Shown piece after piece: positions 30,856-43,141 of a stretch of 64,000 bases of DNA. Within the stretch, counting starts at the first letter, position 1, and each line of letters opens with the position of its first letter. Position numbers and translations under genes: made by a program. This DNA is from Vicia villosa (Eukaryota > Streptophyta > Magnoliopsida > Fabales > Fabaceae): the NCBI RefSeq assembly GCF_029867415.1, contig NW_026705448.1, forward strand, positions 1 to 64,000. Reading direction: 5' to 3'. The notes beneath the pieces are model-generated. The model worked only from the letters and a program-made list of their open reading frames with translations. It made no database searches and was not told the origin of the DNA.

Positions 30856-33800
30856 TCATATCCCATACTATAATCATCTACCGTCATATCCCATATTATA
30901 ATCATCTACCATCATAATGACCATATTGTCTCATTAATATGTCATGAATTCAAACATCTTATAATACCATACTAAATAAAAGAAATATAATAATATCTCA
31001 TAACAATAAAACATGAGTTCAAATATCCCCCCTTCCCTCGTGTTACATGACCAGAGCATCGACTCACTATCTAAATAAGCGAAATACTTAAACAAGCTCC
31101 TCGACTTATCCTCATGTAAAGCATCACTATTCTTCAGTATCTAAGCGATGTCGCATAGGACATCATTCTAACAGAAGAGTGAGAATTCACATCATTATAA
31201 ATATATATAATACACACAATGAATATAACATACAAACGTCTAACAAATTCATCATGCTTCATAATCATAATGAGTTCTACAATTCTCAAATATAGCATAA
31301 TTATCATTAATATTCCACCAAGATACCAATTATCAATTATCACATACACACACATCAAGCTCAAACATCACATAGAAACAAATGCGACTCCAATGAAATT
31401 TAATGTGACTCATGCATGTGGTACCATCGTGAACATCAAGCTCACCTCGTTTTCGATTCATTCCTAGAATCAAAGTCAGTCTCCCAATCCGGGCTAGGAA
31501 GCAACCACAATATAAACATATAGTCCACCGCTTTTGTTTCCACACTAGGACCAAAGCCACAAACCGGAGTACAATCTCCCCATGAATGCATGTGCAACAA
31601 GACTCACAATATATGCAATTTAGATTACCTCATAACCTAAATCATCCAAGCATATCACAATAATTCGCACACATCGAATTATCCACCAAACGTTGCACAA
31701 CATACATACATACATACATCATGTAAACAACATCAATAATGCAATTCGAATAGCCTTCATCAATTCGATACATCACGATTAACACAAGGTAAACAATACC
31801 AGTTCATGGTATCCACATATATCAATAATTCATGACATACGCATACAATATCTCATAATATCAAAACATATTTAATAAAAATAAACCCAAATCCCATTTG
31901 TTACATATGACCAGAGCACAATATGACTACCTAGACCAGACACGCTAAGGAGATCTAAAACTCCGAGCTAAGCCTCCTACGAAGAACCACTACTCTTCGG
32001 AACCTGCGCGATGTCGCAATGAACATCATTCAAACAGAAGGGTGAGAATCGAAATCATTATAAATAAACATAATAATGGGAAATGTAAAACACAACAAGA
32101 ATACATTCCAAGAATTCATCACTCTTCGCATAAACATGCATCATATATAATATATCAAGATTCACATGTTTATCTCATACGACATAGCTCCACAATTCAA
32201 GTAATTATATTCAATTACCACACTCCTCAATTGTATACAATTATGAAACACAATTCAAGTATACAATACCAATCACAACATCCACATATATGCATATCCA
32301 CCAAAATCATTCCACATAATCATATCACATAATCACACATCAACAACAATTCACACCGACACGTGCGGCTCAAGTGTGACTCTATGCGATATGCATGTGG
32401 ATCCCTCAGTTATCATTTACGGCAAGCCGATTGTCCATATCTTAGACTATATAACCACCTCTAAATCTCCATTCGGTGTTAAGCTTCCAAACCCCATTCG
32501 ACGTTACGTTTGGGACAAGCAAATAATCCTCACAAGATTACCCGACGTTGCCTCTTTCAAAGACTCATGCTAGTGTATGTGTGCAACAAACAAGACTCAT
32601 GCAAATAAGATGATCTCAACCTCTTACCATACATAATAACATCTCTTCCAACATTTCATAACATACATAACATGATTTCAAACCCAACAATGCATCAATT
32701 AGCACACACAATCAATCACATGTATTCAAACATGGTATAACATTAATTCATGACATACACATACTTAAATACGTGTCATTTACACAACCACATAATGATT
32801 AAATCATCCAATACCAACAAACCTAGTTCTATCAAAAAGTTTATTGCATTAGCTTCCTAACGCTTCGAACTGCATGCAAAATGGATTTACGGTTCAAAAG
32901 TTAAGACATTTTTAGTTTTCCAAACAAAAATTTCGCTGTTAGTCTGCGGTAATCGATTACCGATACGTGGTAATCGATTACTGCACTAGAAAACTAAAAA
33001 AAATTCAATTTTTAAGCTGGTAATCAATTACTAATAATTGGTAATCGATTGCCTTAAAACCTGTGACGAAAATACTCAGTTTTCTTCATTCTAAAGCCCT
33101 TTTAAACATGTCCCAACATACCCAAATCTCTCATATAAACAACCCAACATTACATATCAATCTATGCATCAATTGACAGCAAATCACTAATCAATTTATC
33201 ATACAACATCCATTTGCTTCCATCAAACATGATTCAAACAAGCATTTCATAGATTCTACACAATCTCAAAAGATAGGTTTTTCTCAAATTCAACATACAT
33301 ACACTAAATCATATGTTATTCACATACCCAATCATAGAATCTCATATAGAATCATCATAGCATGCCATATTTCACATAGTTTGTGGATTAAAATTCAATT
33401 TCAAGACAAAACTCATGAAATAGCAAAATTCCCCAAATCCTAAATCATGCTATCTAACCACACATACATTACCCAATTATATTAACTTATAATCACTTGA
33501 ATTCACACCCTTACCTTGAATCTCTAGTCCTTCTTCTTCAAGAATCTCCAATTCCCTCTCATTTCTCTTCTCTCTTCTCTTCTCTTTCTCTCTAGCCTCT
33601 TTTCTTTCTTTTTCCCCAAAATAGTTATGTCTCTAAAATCCTAATTTTCTTTACTAACTCATTTTAACAAATTGAACTTAATCCACCTAATTCTATATTC
33701 TAATTAATTAGGCTCATTACTAGACATATACTAGTATTCACATACTCACTTAATTAATTAAATAACACACATATTCAATTAATCATCAAAACATAAAAAA

Positions 33801-33880
33801 TAATTAATTATCACACAAATAATAATTAATAACATAAACACCTAATAATTAAATAAGGAAATAAAAATCGGGTCGTTACA
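30856..33880 (-). repeat. Tekay-type LTR (3' LTR of minus-strand element)
   Basis: On the minus strand the LTR starts TGTAACGACCCGATT at 33880, directly after a PPT. The left limit is not fixed, because no clear CA end was found and the MITE at 30554 confuses the edge. It contains an internal duplication of about 0.9 kb: ACATGACCAGAGC at 31044 and ACATATGACCAGAGC at 31905, each followed by a GCGATGTCGCA box. Open frames inside have no domains. Confidence 0.7.
32943..33055. repeat. Paired palindromic motifs TAATCGATTA
   Basis: Four copies of GGTAATCGATTACC-type words occur as two close pairs (near 32946/32969 and 33018/33041), about nine bases apart within a pair. Two copies have one or two changes. 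Confidence 0.85.
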
Positions 33881-33894
33881 ACTCTCCCCCACTT
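33881..33894 (-). promoter_or_regulatory. Polypurine tract of Tekay element
   Basis: The minus strand reads AAGTGGGGGAGAGT directly before TGTAACGACCC. Confidence 0.85.
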
Positions 33895-33922
33895 AAAAGA
33901 TTTTCGTCCTAAAAAATTTACC

Positions 33923-34206
33923 TCAAGCAAACAAATAGGGATAAGAATCCTTCATCTTGCTCTCAAGCTCCCACGTCACATTTCCTCCAGTCGGTCCTCC
34001 CCAAACAAACTTAACCAAAACGATCTCTTTACCTCGGCGTTGTTTCACCTCTCTATCTTATATCCGTATAGGTAATGTCTCCACAGTCAAATTATCTCTA
34101 ACCTCAACATCATCTAATTGGACAACATGCGAAGGATCTGCAATGTATCTCCTCAACTGAGACACGTGAAACACATTATGAAGGTTAGCTAGTGACGGCG
34201 GTAATG
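33923..34206 (-). pseudogene. Tekay integrase C-terminus with chromodomain-like end (part 1 of 2)
   Basis: The minus-strand frame continues from 56210 across the Ogre insertion. It contains HNVFHVSQLRRYIADPSHV, a GGPTGGNVTWELES motif typical of the C-terminal tail of Tekay/Del pol, and a stop at 33923. One internal stop is seen (ETLPIRI-stop-DREV). The Ogre element sits at the codon boundary region near 34206. Confidence 0.85.
34202..34206. repeat. Ogre target-site duplication TAATG, left copy
   Basis: TAATG precedes the LTR start and is repeated directly after the 3' LTR at 56210-56214. Confidence 0.95.
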
Positions 34207-35905
34207 TGTCATACCCCAAATTTGTCCTACCCTTTAACTTCTAACTGGCTTAGGCTTTGCATTCATGTACATACATCATTTAGGCCATAACTCACATGCA
34301 TGCATTCATACCATTGGTACTATTCAAAGATTAACAAGGAGGAGCTTTATTGCAAAGAATTGTTGATCAGAAAATAAGAAGACTGAGGTATAATCATGTG
34401 GTTCTATGTTCATGGAAGCTCCTGAATTGGGGTGTCTCTCTGCTTCAAATCAGGGCATTGATTAGAGGGTACAAGCTTGCAAATCATCTGGTTCTTTGAA
34501 TCAGGGTTTCTTTGACCAAAGTCAACCAGTTGACTTTCTGGTCAACATGTAATCAGAAGTGGCTTCTATGTGTGGAAAACTTCTCATACTGACTGTGGAT
34601 GTGTTTGTTTGACTGGATGTGAGTGGAAGAGATCTAATCGGGAATTTCATCAATAGTCGGAAAAATCGGAACAGTTGACTTTTGGGTCAAAATCAGAAGA
34701 ATTATTCGAATATCGACTTTTGGTGGAAAATCAGTCAAGAAAAGTCAGAGAATGGATAAAATCAGGAGTTTGACAAAAGTTGCCAAAAGTAGAAAAAAAC
34801 AAAAATGGAAGTTTTTCATACTTAGAAAAATTTTGGTACACTTCAAGTGTGATGATCAGCCAACTTCACAGCATAGTTACACGTGGCAAATGACATTATT
34901 TGGAGAAATTTCCAACATCAAAGTTGTTCCTCTCATGGAGGAGAACAACTTTGTAGTTGGACACTTTTCCATTTGAAGCTTGGTTGAAGAGTTATCAAGG
35001 TGTGAAGTTGAGGTTTTCATTTGAATCAAGTCATGCGGCTGGGCAGATTGCTGGGCACGCGTGAAGCAATTCATCGAACATGTGGAGTGCCAACCTTGAA
35101 TCCAATTATACGGAAATCCAAAAACCCTACAAACTTAAACTTGGTATGAATCTAATCACCTCCATGTCTTCTATCCACCCAAACAAGGATCAGGGATTTT
35201 GGGTGAGTGTAGAGAGATATATGGGAGCTCAAAGTCGCACCCTGACCAAGTCAAGCATGACCACATATATGGACCAAAACCAAAGTCACGCGCAAGGCCT
35301 TTCATCAAGCATTTGGCGGGCTATTTCCAAATCAGTTTTTAAGAGGACACGGGCATTTCCAAGACCCCATTGTCATACCAAGCTCTTTTATCCCAGGTCC
35401 TCTATCCAATAACTCAAAAATGATGCCATTTGGACACTTATGCCTCAAGTTACATCACCCTAAAGTCAGCCATTTGAAGTTGTTATAATAGCTGGCCTGA
35501 CACGATTATGTTGCAGCATGATACCAGTTATTGTCATGCAAGTTCAATGTCACTTTTCACAGGGTTGCGACCACCATCTCCCAAGCGTCTTAACATCGAA
35601 ACCGTCCTCTCGTATGTCATCTTTCCACTGAGCATAAGTTTGATTCATATGATGATCCGTGTCATGAGGTATAGTCACTTAAAGTGGATAGCTTAACATG
35701 AGTGCACGCAACTCGCATGGGCATTTTTGAACTTACAACCTAGCTCGCGGCATGCCATCACATTACTCTAAATGGTTAATATAAGTTCTGCGCGTAAAAA
35801 GGAAATAGAAAAGGTTACTTCATATACAAAGCTCGTTCTCTAAGTTTGGTGTAGAAAATGATACACTGCACAACACCACATAATAACTTCTATGCAACCT
35901 CACCA

Positions 35906-35914
35906 TATAAAAAG
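35906..35914 (+). promoter_or_regulatory. Probable Ogre LTR TATA box
   Basis: TATAAAAAG follows CACCA and precedes a CT-rich tract, a plausible core promoter. The copy in the 3' LTR is at 53277. Confidence 0.5.
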
Positions 35915-37892
35915 ATAAAGCTCTTCGCAAACATAGACACTTCATTTTTTTTCTCAACTTCATAACCCTCTCTTCCCTCCATTCTCCTTCATCTTCTCTC
36001 AAAGAGTTTGTTACAAGTCTCTAACAAACTCCATAACCGAAAAACTTCTTCATCCTCCATGGACTCTCATCATCTACTGCTCAACCTCCATCGATCTCTA
36101 CCACCGCCATAATCGCATCCTCCATCATCTTCTCTCCATCATCATCATATTCATCAACGCTTCAAGAGTTTCAATCGCCACCACTACCAAAACCTGCAAC
36201 CTCCAGTCCTCTTACCCACCATTGCACCACCGTCACCTACCTCTAATCCACACCACGCTCCGAAGTCGAGTATACCGTCCATCTTCAACGCCGTGGCTAG
36301 GAAGCTCAAGGAAGATTCGCCGCATACATGTCTCGCCTCTGAGTTTATTTCTCAGAGGCTCTGAATTGCTTCATCGCAAGCCGTTATCACGTCCAAAGAA
36401 CAAGAAGAGGATTGCACCGTTCGTGAAGCTTTCTTTCTTCGCTTTGCTCCAAGACTTTTCAGGTAAGCCGTAAATCCATCTAACTTCTAAAAAGCATGAT
36501 AGATCATTAGCATTTGTTCATGGTATTTGTGTGTTACTGTGTATGTGCATATGAATGATTCTTGTGGATCTTCGCCGTGCTTCGGATACTTGATGTTAAT
36601 CTAGATTTACTTGCGTTTTGGTTATGATATTCTTGCTCTGCGTTTGAAAACGGTCTGATTCGTGTGTATGGCGTGCGTTTTGGTGGATACCGCTCATGTT
36701 AGGACTTGCGTTTTATCTCGTTTCATGTGATAGGGATAGTTTTAGAGGAAACCGAAGCCAGATCCGTAATCAGTGGAGATAACCGAGCGGACTGGTGGTT
36801 CTTTTATTAATTTCTGGGTGTTTCTCTTGGATTCCGGTGGACTGGAGCGCCGGGGAAGACGACCGGAGGTGGCTCTCCGGCGTCTGCGATTTTCTTCTTC
36901 ATTTTCCGTTCTCCTACGTGGCAATATGTTGATGGCCCATGCAGTTCAATTAGTTTTTGTCCTATCTGATGCCAATGATTGGCTCACGTCGTGTCATGCT
37001 TTGACTGGTGGTTGATTCTATTTTGTCCTTAGTGATTTAAGTGAGAATGGTGACCAATTGATGTATGTGTATTAATGCCATGTTACATTGCAAAAAAACT
37101 GTACGTGAGAATAATAAGTGCTGCTGTTTGAATGAAAAGAAAATGCTGAGTCAACAATAAATGAAATAAAGTGAAACGAAAAGGGAGTAGTGATGTATTG
37201 GGCCACGAGATTTTGGGCATTGTAACATGTTCAGAACCGTATCCCTCTGTTGCTGCCGCACCATGTGCCTGGACTGGGCCTCACGCGAAACCCTGCTCCT
37301 CACACCCCTAATTGCAGGCCCAGATTTGCCTCATAACCTAGTTTTAATTCATTATCTTTCTGCTGATACACCCATGCTGTCTAGACTTTAGAACAATTTT
37401 AATTTTGTTTTTTAACTTTTAATTCATAAATCTTTTCCTCTCAAAAATGTATAAAAAATGACTTTAGGTATTTTAGAGTTTGTGATTAATTTTCATGATT
37501 TTTGTTAATTTTCCTTAATTGTTTTAATCCTTTTAATAAATCTTTTTTTCACAATATGTTTGAATTGTTTTGTTTAATACTTTTTTGTAAATAAATCTCT
37601 AATAGACTTAGGAATTATTTTTTAGTCTCGATTCTTGTATAGAATTATGTGTGCTTGTGAGTATCATTTGTTTGCTATAGTTCTCAATTTTATTTGTCGC
37701 ATATTGATTTTCCTTTACCTATTCCATGTATAGTTTTTTGTTAATAAATCGTATAGTTTTTTTATTTTAAATCCCTTGTATAGACAACTTAGACTAGAAT
37801 TTAGATATAGTTCCCTATTGCATTCTTTTCCTTTCCAACTTTTAAAATACTTAATAAATATCGATGAAGATCATACTGTTACTACACTTCAT

Positions 37893-38178
37893 AGTAGGAA
37901 AGAAATGATTGGGGCGTAGGCCCCGATGTATGTTCTTTCCTACTTAGCGGAAAAGAAATGATTGAGGTGTGAAGCCTCGATGTATTTCTTAATCGTTATT
38001 TAGAGAAACGATTGTGGCGTAGGCCTCGATGTGCATTCTCTAAATATTCACAAAAAACTCTTTTTGTATCTCCTTTACTTAGCGGAGAAGAAATGATTGA
38101 GGTGTGAAACCTCGATGTATTTCTTAACCGCTACTTAGAGAAACGATTGTGGCGTAGGCCTCGATGTGCGTTCTCTAA
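37893..38178. repeat. Five nested hairpins in tandem inside the Ogre LTR
   Basis: Each unit has an outer stem, a conserved ATGATTG-like or ACGATTG segment, an inner GC stem and a CGATGT segment. Outer stems: AGTAGGAAAGAA/TTCTTTCCTACT (37893, 37933), TAGCGG..AAGAAAT/ATTTCTT..TCGTTA (37945-37998), ATTTAGAGAA/TTCTCTAAAT (37998, 38036), TAGCGG..AAGAAAT/ATTTCTT..CCGCTA (38080-38133) and TTAGAGAA/TTCTCTAA (38135, 38171). Inner stems include GGGG/CCCC and GAGG/CCTC. The array recurs at 55264-55549 in the 3' LTR. Confidence 0.85.
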
Positions 38179-38840
38179 ATATGCAAAACAAAACTCTTTT
38201 TGGTATGATCTAAGTCACAAATAAATCCCCTTAAAAAACACCAACCAAAAACACTTAAAACACTAATAAATGGTCAGATTTAAAACAAAGTAAGGAAGTG
38301 ATGCGAGACCTTGTAGTGGGTTCTCGTCATCATGGAATTACCCTAAAAGACACAAACCAATTTCTTTTTCTTTTGCCTCATTGGCACCTAAGGGCAATGT
38401 CATTTCCGTTCGTATGCATCGTAGGTCTTCCCTTATGCAAGAACGTGAACGTTGACTCTGCCCAATTAAAAAACACAAAAACAAACAGAAAATCGTGAGC
38501 CGAGCTACGGTAACTCTGATTCCTGAAAAGGATACGTAGGCAGCGGGGTAGGGCCCGTGCGAGTACAATTCTTCTTTTCCCTACATTCTGCATTCATTTC
38601 ACATTTAGACACAGACATAGTACACACCCTTTAGATAGAAGCAAACATAGGTGGATACCATCGAGTACGACGGGCGCGAGGGGTGCTAATACCTTCCCCT
38701 TGCGTAACCGACTCCCGCACCTAGATTCTCTGGTCGCAAGACCCTGTTCCTTCCTTTGTTAGGTTTTCTGATATTCCTTTCCCTTATGGGATAAATATAT
38801 TGGTGGCGACTCTGTTCATTTTTCGCGAGCGTGCGACAGC

Positions 38841-38857
38841 TGGCGACTCTGCTGGGG
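38841..38857 (+). promoter_or_regulatory. Ogre primer-binding site
   Basis: TGGCGACTCTGCTGGGG begins two bases after the LTR. Ogre elements are described as using a tRNA-Arg primer, and this matches the reported Ogre PBS type from memory. Confidence 0.85.
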
Positions 38858-39645
38858 AAGTTGCTAGACCTGTTGCTGGTCCATCCTTAGCGAGTCGATC
38901 CTAGCCTGCGTTTGTTTGTTTATTTACTGGGTGTTTATTTGTTTTTATGTCTATACCTTGTATATATGTTTGCATGTTTATTTTTCTGCTTGCATATCAT
39001 GTTTATTTCTGTTTGCACATCATGCATATGGATTATATTCTGTGTTCCTTGGGGTCTTCTGTTCTGTTTTGCAGGTTGGGTGGGATGTTCTATGAGGTAA
39101 AAGGCCCAATACCCAGGCTATGAGTGCACTTTAGGTACCCTAGGATAGAGTGGGAGCATGGTTTGTCTCGAGGTGTACGTCTCGGGATGGATCATGTGAC
39201 TACGAGCAGAGTAGTGGTTTCAAACGGAGGTATTATCGTCACCCGCATCCGCGCTGTGATGATGCTTACCTTCGGGCGGACCGTATACTGCGTTTCATGA
39301 CCTTACCCTGACCTAGATTCACCTGTGAGTGGGGAGGGATATACATGACAGGTACCGTTGGTGACTATTCTGTTCTGTTGGTGACTATTGTTCTTATGGC
39401 TGTGTGGCACCTATGCCGAACCTTTGACCTTATGACTTGTGATTCTGCTCAGAGACGACACAACAACTCTCTCATATTGGGAGAATCTCCATTGCATCAT
39501 TTTCATCATAGCATATTTATTTTCCAAAGAAAAAAAGAAGAAAAGATGTAATAAAAAAAAAGGAAAAAAGAAAAAAGAAAATAGTATTATTTCTCATATG
39601 CATGCCATTTTTCAGGGTATCCGAGGTTATTACTTTTCATCCAGG
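38858..39645 (+). other. Ogre 5' leader
   Basis: Non-coding sequence between the PBS and ORF1. TTTGTTTATTT and TTTATGTC-rich DNA is followed by a GC-richer part (39080-39340) and an A-rich run at 39530-39585. No gene is supported. Confidence 0.7.
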
Positions 39646-41502
39646 ATGGCTAACAACGTGACCGCTACCAGAGAAGCTACAAGGCGTACTCACACTTACA
39701 GTTTCCATCGCGAAGGCTTGATTCAGTTGGGGCAATTGGGTGGATTGATCACTGGTCATAATAAAACTGTGTTCACTGAGAATTATGGAAACATCTTGAC
39801 TCTTTTGGACTCACAAGTCGACGAATGGGGCTTATCTACTCTTCTCCAGTTCTATGATCCTGACTTGCGTTGTTTCACCTTCTCGGGCTATCAGTTGGCT
39901 CCCACTCTCGAAGAGTACTCTCACTTTCTCAATATCAAGATTCAACACAAGGTTCCTTTCGTTTGTGTCCCAGAGAAGCCTGATTTGGACTACATTGCCA
40001 ACGCTCTTTATTTGAGCATAGGAGACGTTCGTGGAAATTGGAAGAAGAATGGTAACACACATGGTTTCTACATGAGTTTCTTGATTGAAAAGGCTCAAGA
40101 ATTGGCTAACAAAAAGTTGTGGGAAGCTTTCAACGCCCTTCTGGCCGTTTTGATTTATGGGATCGTGATGTTCCCTAACATTCACAAGTTCGTTGATCTG
40201 GCCGCTATATGTCTTTTCGTGGATAAGAATCCGATCCCTACTTTGCTAGCCGATACGTACTATTCCATTCACTCTCGATATGGGAAAGGAGGAGCCATAA
40301 GAAATTGTCTGCCGTTGTTATACACCTGGTTTAAGTCCCACCTACCTGCAAGTGGTCCTTTCATTACTTCTACTCAGAAATGGCCTCAAAGGATCATGGG
40401 GCTTACCGGAAATGACATTGTCTGGTGTCCTACTGGGATGGCCGTGGAGAAAGTTATAACTAGTTGTGGTACTTTTGACAACGTTCCTCTCATAGGAACA
40501 AAAGGTGTTATCAATTATAATCCTAAGCTAGCGCTGCGTCAGTTGGGTTTTGCACTTGAAGACAAGCCTTTGGACAAAGAGATATTCGAATCCGTTTGCT
40601 TTGAAAAGGGAACCGATCCAAAGGGTCTAGAAAAAGTGAGGAGTGCCTGGAATAGCATCCATACAAATGATCAGATTTCTCTAGGTGAAAAGAATGCCGT
40701 TGCCAAACAAGCCTACACAGATTGGGTTGAAAATAGAGTTAGAGATCGCCTGTTGCCTTTCCCGAAGGTTAACCCATTGTACGAGCAACCACCTAAGATT
40801 CCAATTGCCACTATGCCTGCTGAGAATCGTACCCAGGTAGATATGGAATGCACCCAATTGCACGAAAAGAAGTCAGATGCGCAACCGAAACATTGTCTTG
40901 GGGACCAGAAAAGAGTTGAGTTGACACACGAAGCCAAAATGCTGAAGGGAGGATCTTCCAGAGTTCAAAAGAGGGCTAGAACGGAAAAAGGTGAAAGAGA
41001 TACTACTGTTATTGTCGAGGATCACCAGAAGATCCTAAAAAGGGCCATGAAAGAGGCAGAAGAGAAACTCAAGCGAGAGTACCGAGAAGACTTGAAAGCT
41101 TATAAGCTCAAGATAGAAAGGGATGCTAGAGTTGAAGTGAAGGATCTGAAAAAGAAATTGGAAGAAGAGACCACTAAAAGAATGGCAATTGAGACTCAAC
41201 TGAAAGGAAGTCACCTCCGTAATGCTCGACTAACAGAAGAAAATGCCAAGCTCAGAGATCGAATGATGGGTATGGAGGACGTATCTGAAAAGGATTATCT
41301 CCCAGAATGCAAAGGATGTGACGAACTCAGGGAGTGCTGCAAGAAGCTAGATGGGCATTTGTTTCGCAAAGATGAGGTGATTCAAAGCCTTCTTAAAGGA
41401 AGAGATCGAGAAGCAACCAAGAAACTGTTTGATGAAACTAAGAAGTGGAGCGACGAGCACTTCAGACAAGGAGGACCTCTGTTTTATATTCAGATGGATT
41501 GA
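39646..41502 (+). CDS. Ogre ORF1 protein, function unknown
   Basis: 618 residues. I chose the ATG at 39646 (MANNVTATREA), because the open frame upstream passes through a poly-A leader. The N-terminal two thirds carry the motif RCFTFSGYQLAPTLEEYSHF near residue 80. This resembles a plant-specific domain related to the plant mobile domain, which annotation pipelines label DUF7745 (from memory). The C-terminal third (about residues 450-560) is a Lys/Glu-rich likely coiled coil, followed by a Cys-containing segment (CKGCDELRECC). No signal peptide or membrane helix is seen. An ORF upstream of gag is a hallmark of Ogre elements, but its role is not established. Confidence 0.9.
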   Translation: MANNVTATREATRRTHTYSFHREGLIQLGQLGGLITGHNKTVFTENYGNILTLLDSQVDEWGLSTLLQFYDPDLRCFTFSGYQLAPTLEEYSHFLNIKIQHKVPFVCVPEKPDLDYIANALYLSIGDVRGNWKKNGNTHGFYMSFLIEKAQELANKKLWEAFNALLAVLIYGIVMFPNIHKFVDLAAICLFVDKNPIPTLLADTYYSIHSRYGKGGAIRNCLPLLYTWFKSHLPASGPFITSTQKWPQRIMGLTGNDIVWCPTGMAVEKVITSCGTFDNVPLIGTKGVINYNPKLALRQLGFALEDKPLDKEIFESVCFEKGTDPKGLEKVRSAWNSIHTNDQISLGEKNAVAKQAYTDWVENRVRDRLLPFPKVNPLYEQPPKIPIATMPAENRTQVDMECTQLHEKKSDAQPKHCLGDQKRVELTHEAKMLKGGSSRVQKRARTEKGERDTTVIVEDHQKILKRAMKEAEEKLKREYREDLKAYKLKIERDARVEVKDLKKKLEEETTKRMAIETQLKGSHLRNARLTEENAKLRDRMMGMEDVSEKDYLPECKGCDELRECCKKLDGHLFRKDEVIQSLLKGRDREATKKLFDETKKWSDEHFRQGGPLFYIQMD

Positions 41503-41878
41503 TGTTTGAGTCTGTATGTTTCGACCACCACCAGACTTGTTGGATGGGGTCTTTTATTTCCCTTGTTGAACTATCTTGTTGATGTATGGCTTGCCCAAGT
41601 TTAAATTTCTTGTTATGAATAAAAAGAACTAGTTTCTCTTGATACTTATCTTTTGCCACATTGTTAGCTATTCTGGATCAATATTAAACCTTGGATACTC
41701 TGAAAATGGCACATCACGTCATACGCACACATGCACTCATACATTCACATTATCACATTGCATTTTTCAGGTTATTGTACAAGAAACTAATTGGGGTCCC
41801 TTGCAGCAACAGATTTCTGTTCCGACGACGAAGCTGACTTTCTTACATCCTTACCGTACCCGGAGCAACGAGAGACTC
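41503..41878 (+). other. Spacer between ORF1 and gag
   Basis: No gene is seen. CACACATGCACTCATACATTC-like repeats are near 41727. A frame in phase with gag is open from 41639, so the true gag start could lie upstream of 41879. Confidence 0.6.
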
Positions 41879-43141
41879 ATGGATCAATTTGAGTAGAACC
41901 AAGCTGCCCTCCGTAGGGATATGGATGTTATGGGGGAGAGAATGACCCAACTTATGGAGACTCTCCATGTCGTTGTCCAAGGACAAGAAGAGCTCAGAAA
42001 GAGCGTTGCTGGATTGATCAAGGATACTCCTACTAACTCTGCTGATGGGGGAGTAAAAACTAAGGAGATTCCTGTTGAGGGTATAGCAAAGGTAGTGGAT
42101 GACCACCATGAGGTTATTGATCTCGAACATGACCTTACTGCTGAGTTGGCCGAGACTGCTAAGATGTACCAAGCTCTCGAAGAACGCCTTAAGGCCGTTG
42201 AGGTTGCTAAAATTTCGAGTTTCGACACTGCTGCTTTGAGCTTGGTACCTGGAATTGTTATTCCACCGAAGTTCAAGGTGCCAGATTTTGATAAGTACAA
42301 GGGAGTTACCTGCCCAGAAACTCACATTCGTTCTTACTGTCGTAAGATGGCCGCTCACGCCGTGAACGAACCTCTGCTTATGCATTTCTTCCAGGACAGT
42401 CTCACAGGAGCCCCGTTGGAGTGGTATATGAAACTTGAGAGGGCCAACGTCAGTACTTGGGGAGGACTTGTTGATGCCTTCTTGAAACAATACCACTACA
42501 ATACTGCTATGGCTCCTAGCCGCGCTCAACTGCAAAATATGTCACAAAAGTCTGAAGAATCTTTCAAAGAATACGCCCAGAGGTGGCGTGAACTTGCTGC
42601 TCGAGTTCAACCTCCTCTTCTCGACCGAGAATTGATTGATCTGTTTATGGGTACTCTGAAAGGGCCGTACCTTCAGCACATGGTTAGTAATACTTCTCCG
42701 TCCTTCTCAGATGTGGTCATCATTGGTGAACGGGTTGAGAACTGTGTAAAAGCTGGTACCATTCAGGGTGTTACTAGTCCTAGCAACTCAAGTGGTAATG
42801 GTAAGAAGCCGTATTCTGGGTTTGTGAAGAAGAAAGAAGGTGAAACCAGTACTGCTTCAGTTGACCAAGGTCGAACTCCAGTATACTCTGCTGTTCCACC
42901 TCCTTACTACCCGATGCCATATGATGTTCCCAATCCGTATGCCCCTCAAGCATACGCTGCTGCATTTCCACAACCATGGATGGCACCCCAACAGCCTTTC
43001 GTACCACAACAACAAGTTGCTGCTCCTCAAAACCGTCAACAGAATCCTAGGCCTCAAGGTCAAAGAGCTCCACAAAGGCAGAGGTACCCTGATAGGCGTA
43101 TAGATCCGATTCCGATGCCGTATGCCCAGCTTCTTCCCTAA
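41879..43141 (+). pseudogene. Ogre gag, interrupted by two in-frame stops
   Basis: The proposed start at 41879 reads MDQFE, then TAG at 41894, then NQAALRRDMD. The retrotransposon gag domain is clear at about 42300-42680 (YCRKMAAHAVNEP, LEWYMKL, YAQRWRELAARVQPPL). A Pro/Gln-rich tail follows, and TAA at 43139 (QLLP-stop-LLAGQLV). Both stops are in the same frame as the downstream protease ORF, so without them gag and protease would form one frame. Both fit C-to-T changes in Gln codons. The open stretch 41921-43138 could still yield a gag from an internal Met. Confidence 0.85.

Larger units (their letters stand above)
34207..38838 (+). repeat. 5' LTR of Ogre
   Basis: It starts TGTCATACCCC and ends GCGTGCGACA. 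The matching 3' LTR is exactly 17,371 bp downstream at every point checked. Short open frames on both strands are duplicated in the 3' LTR and carry no domain. A likely TATA box is at 35906, and a hairpin array lies at 37893-38178. Confidence 0.96.

Noticed and set aside
31134..32573. Short ORFs in the Tekay LTR
   Set aside because: No domain, partly duplicated within the LTR, typical of AT-rich non-coding DNA.
34752..37015. Several 60-110-residue ORFs on both strands, repeated at 52123-54386
   Set aside because: LTR sequence duplicated by retrotransposition; no motif.
39439..39645. Upstream extension of Ogre ORF1
   Set aside because: It runs through a poly-A/Lys-coding leader; MANNV at 39646 is a better start.
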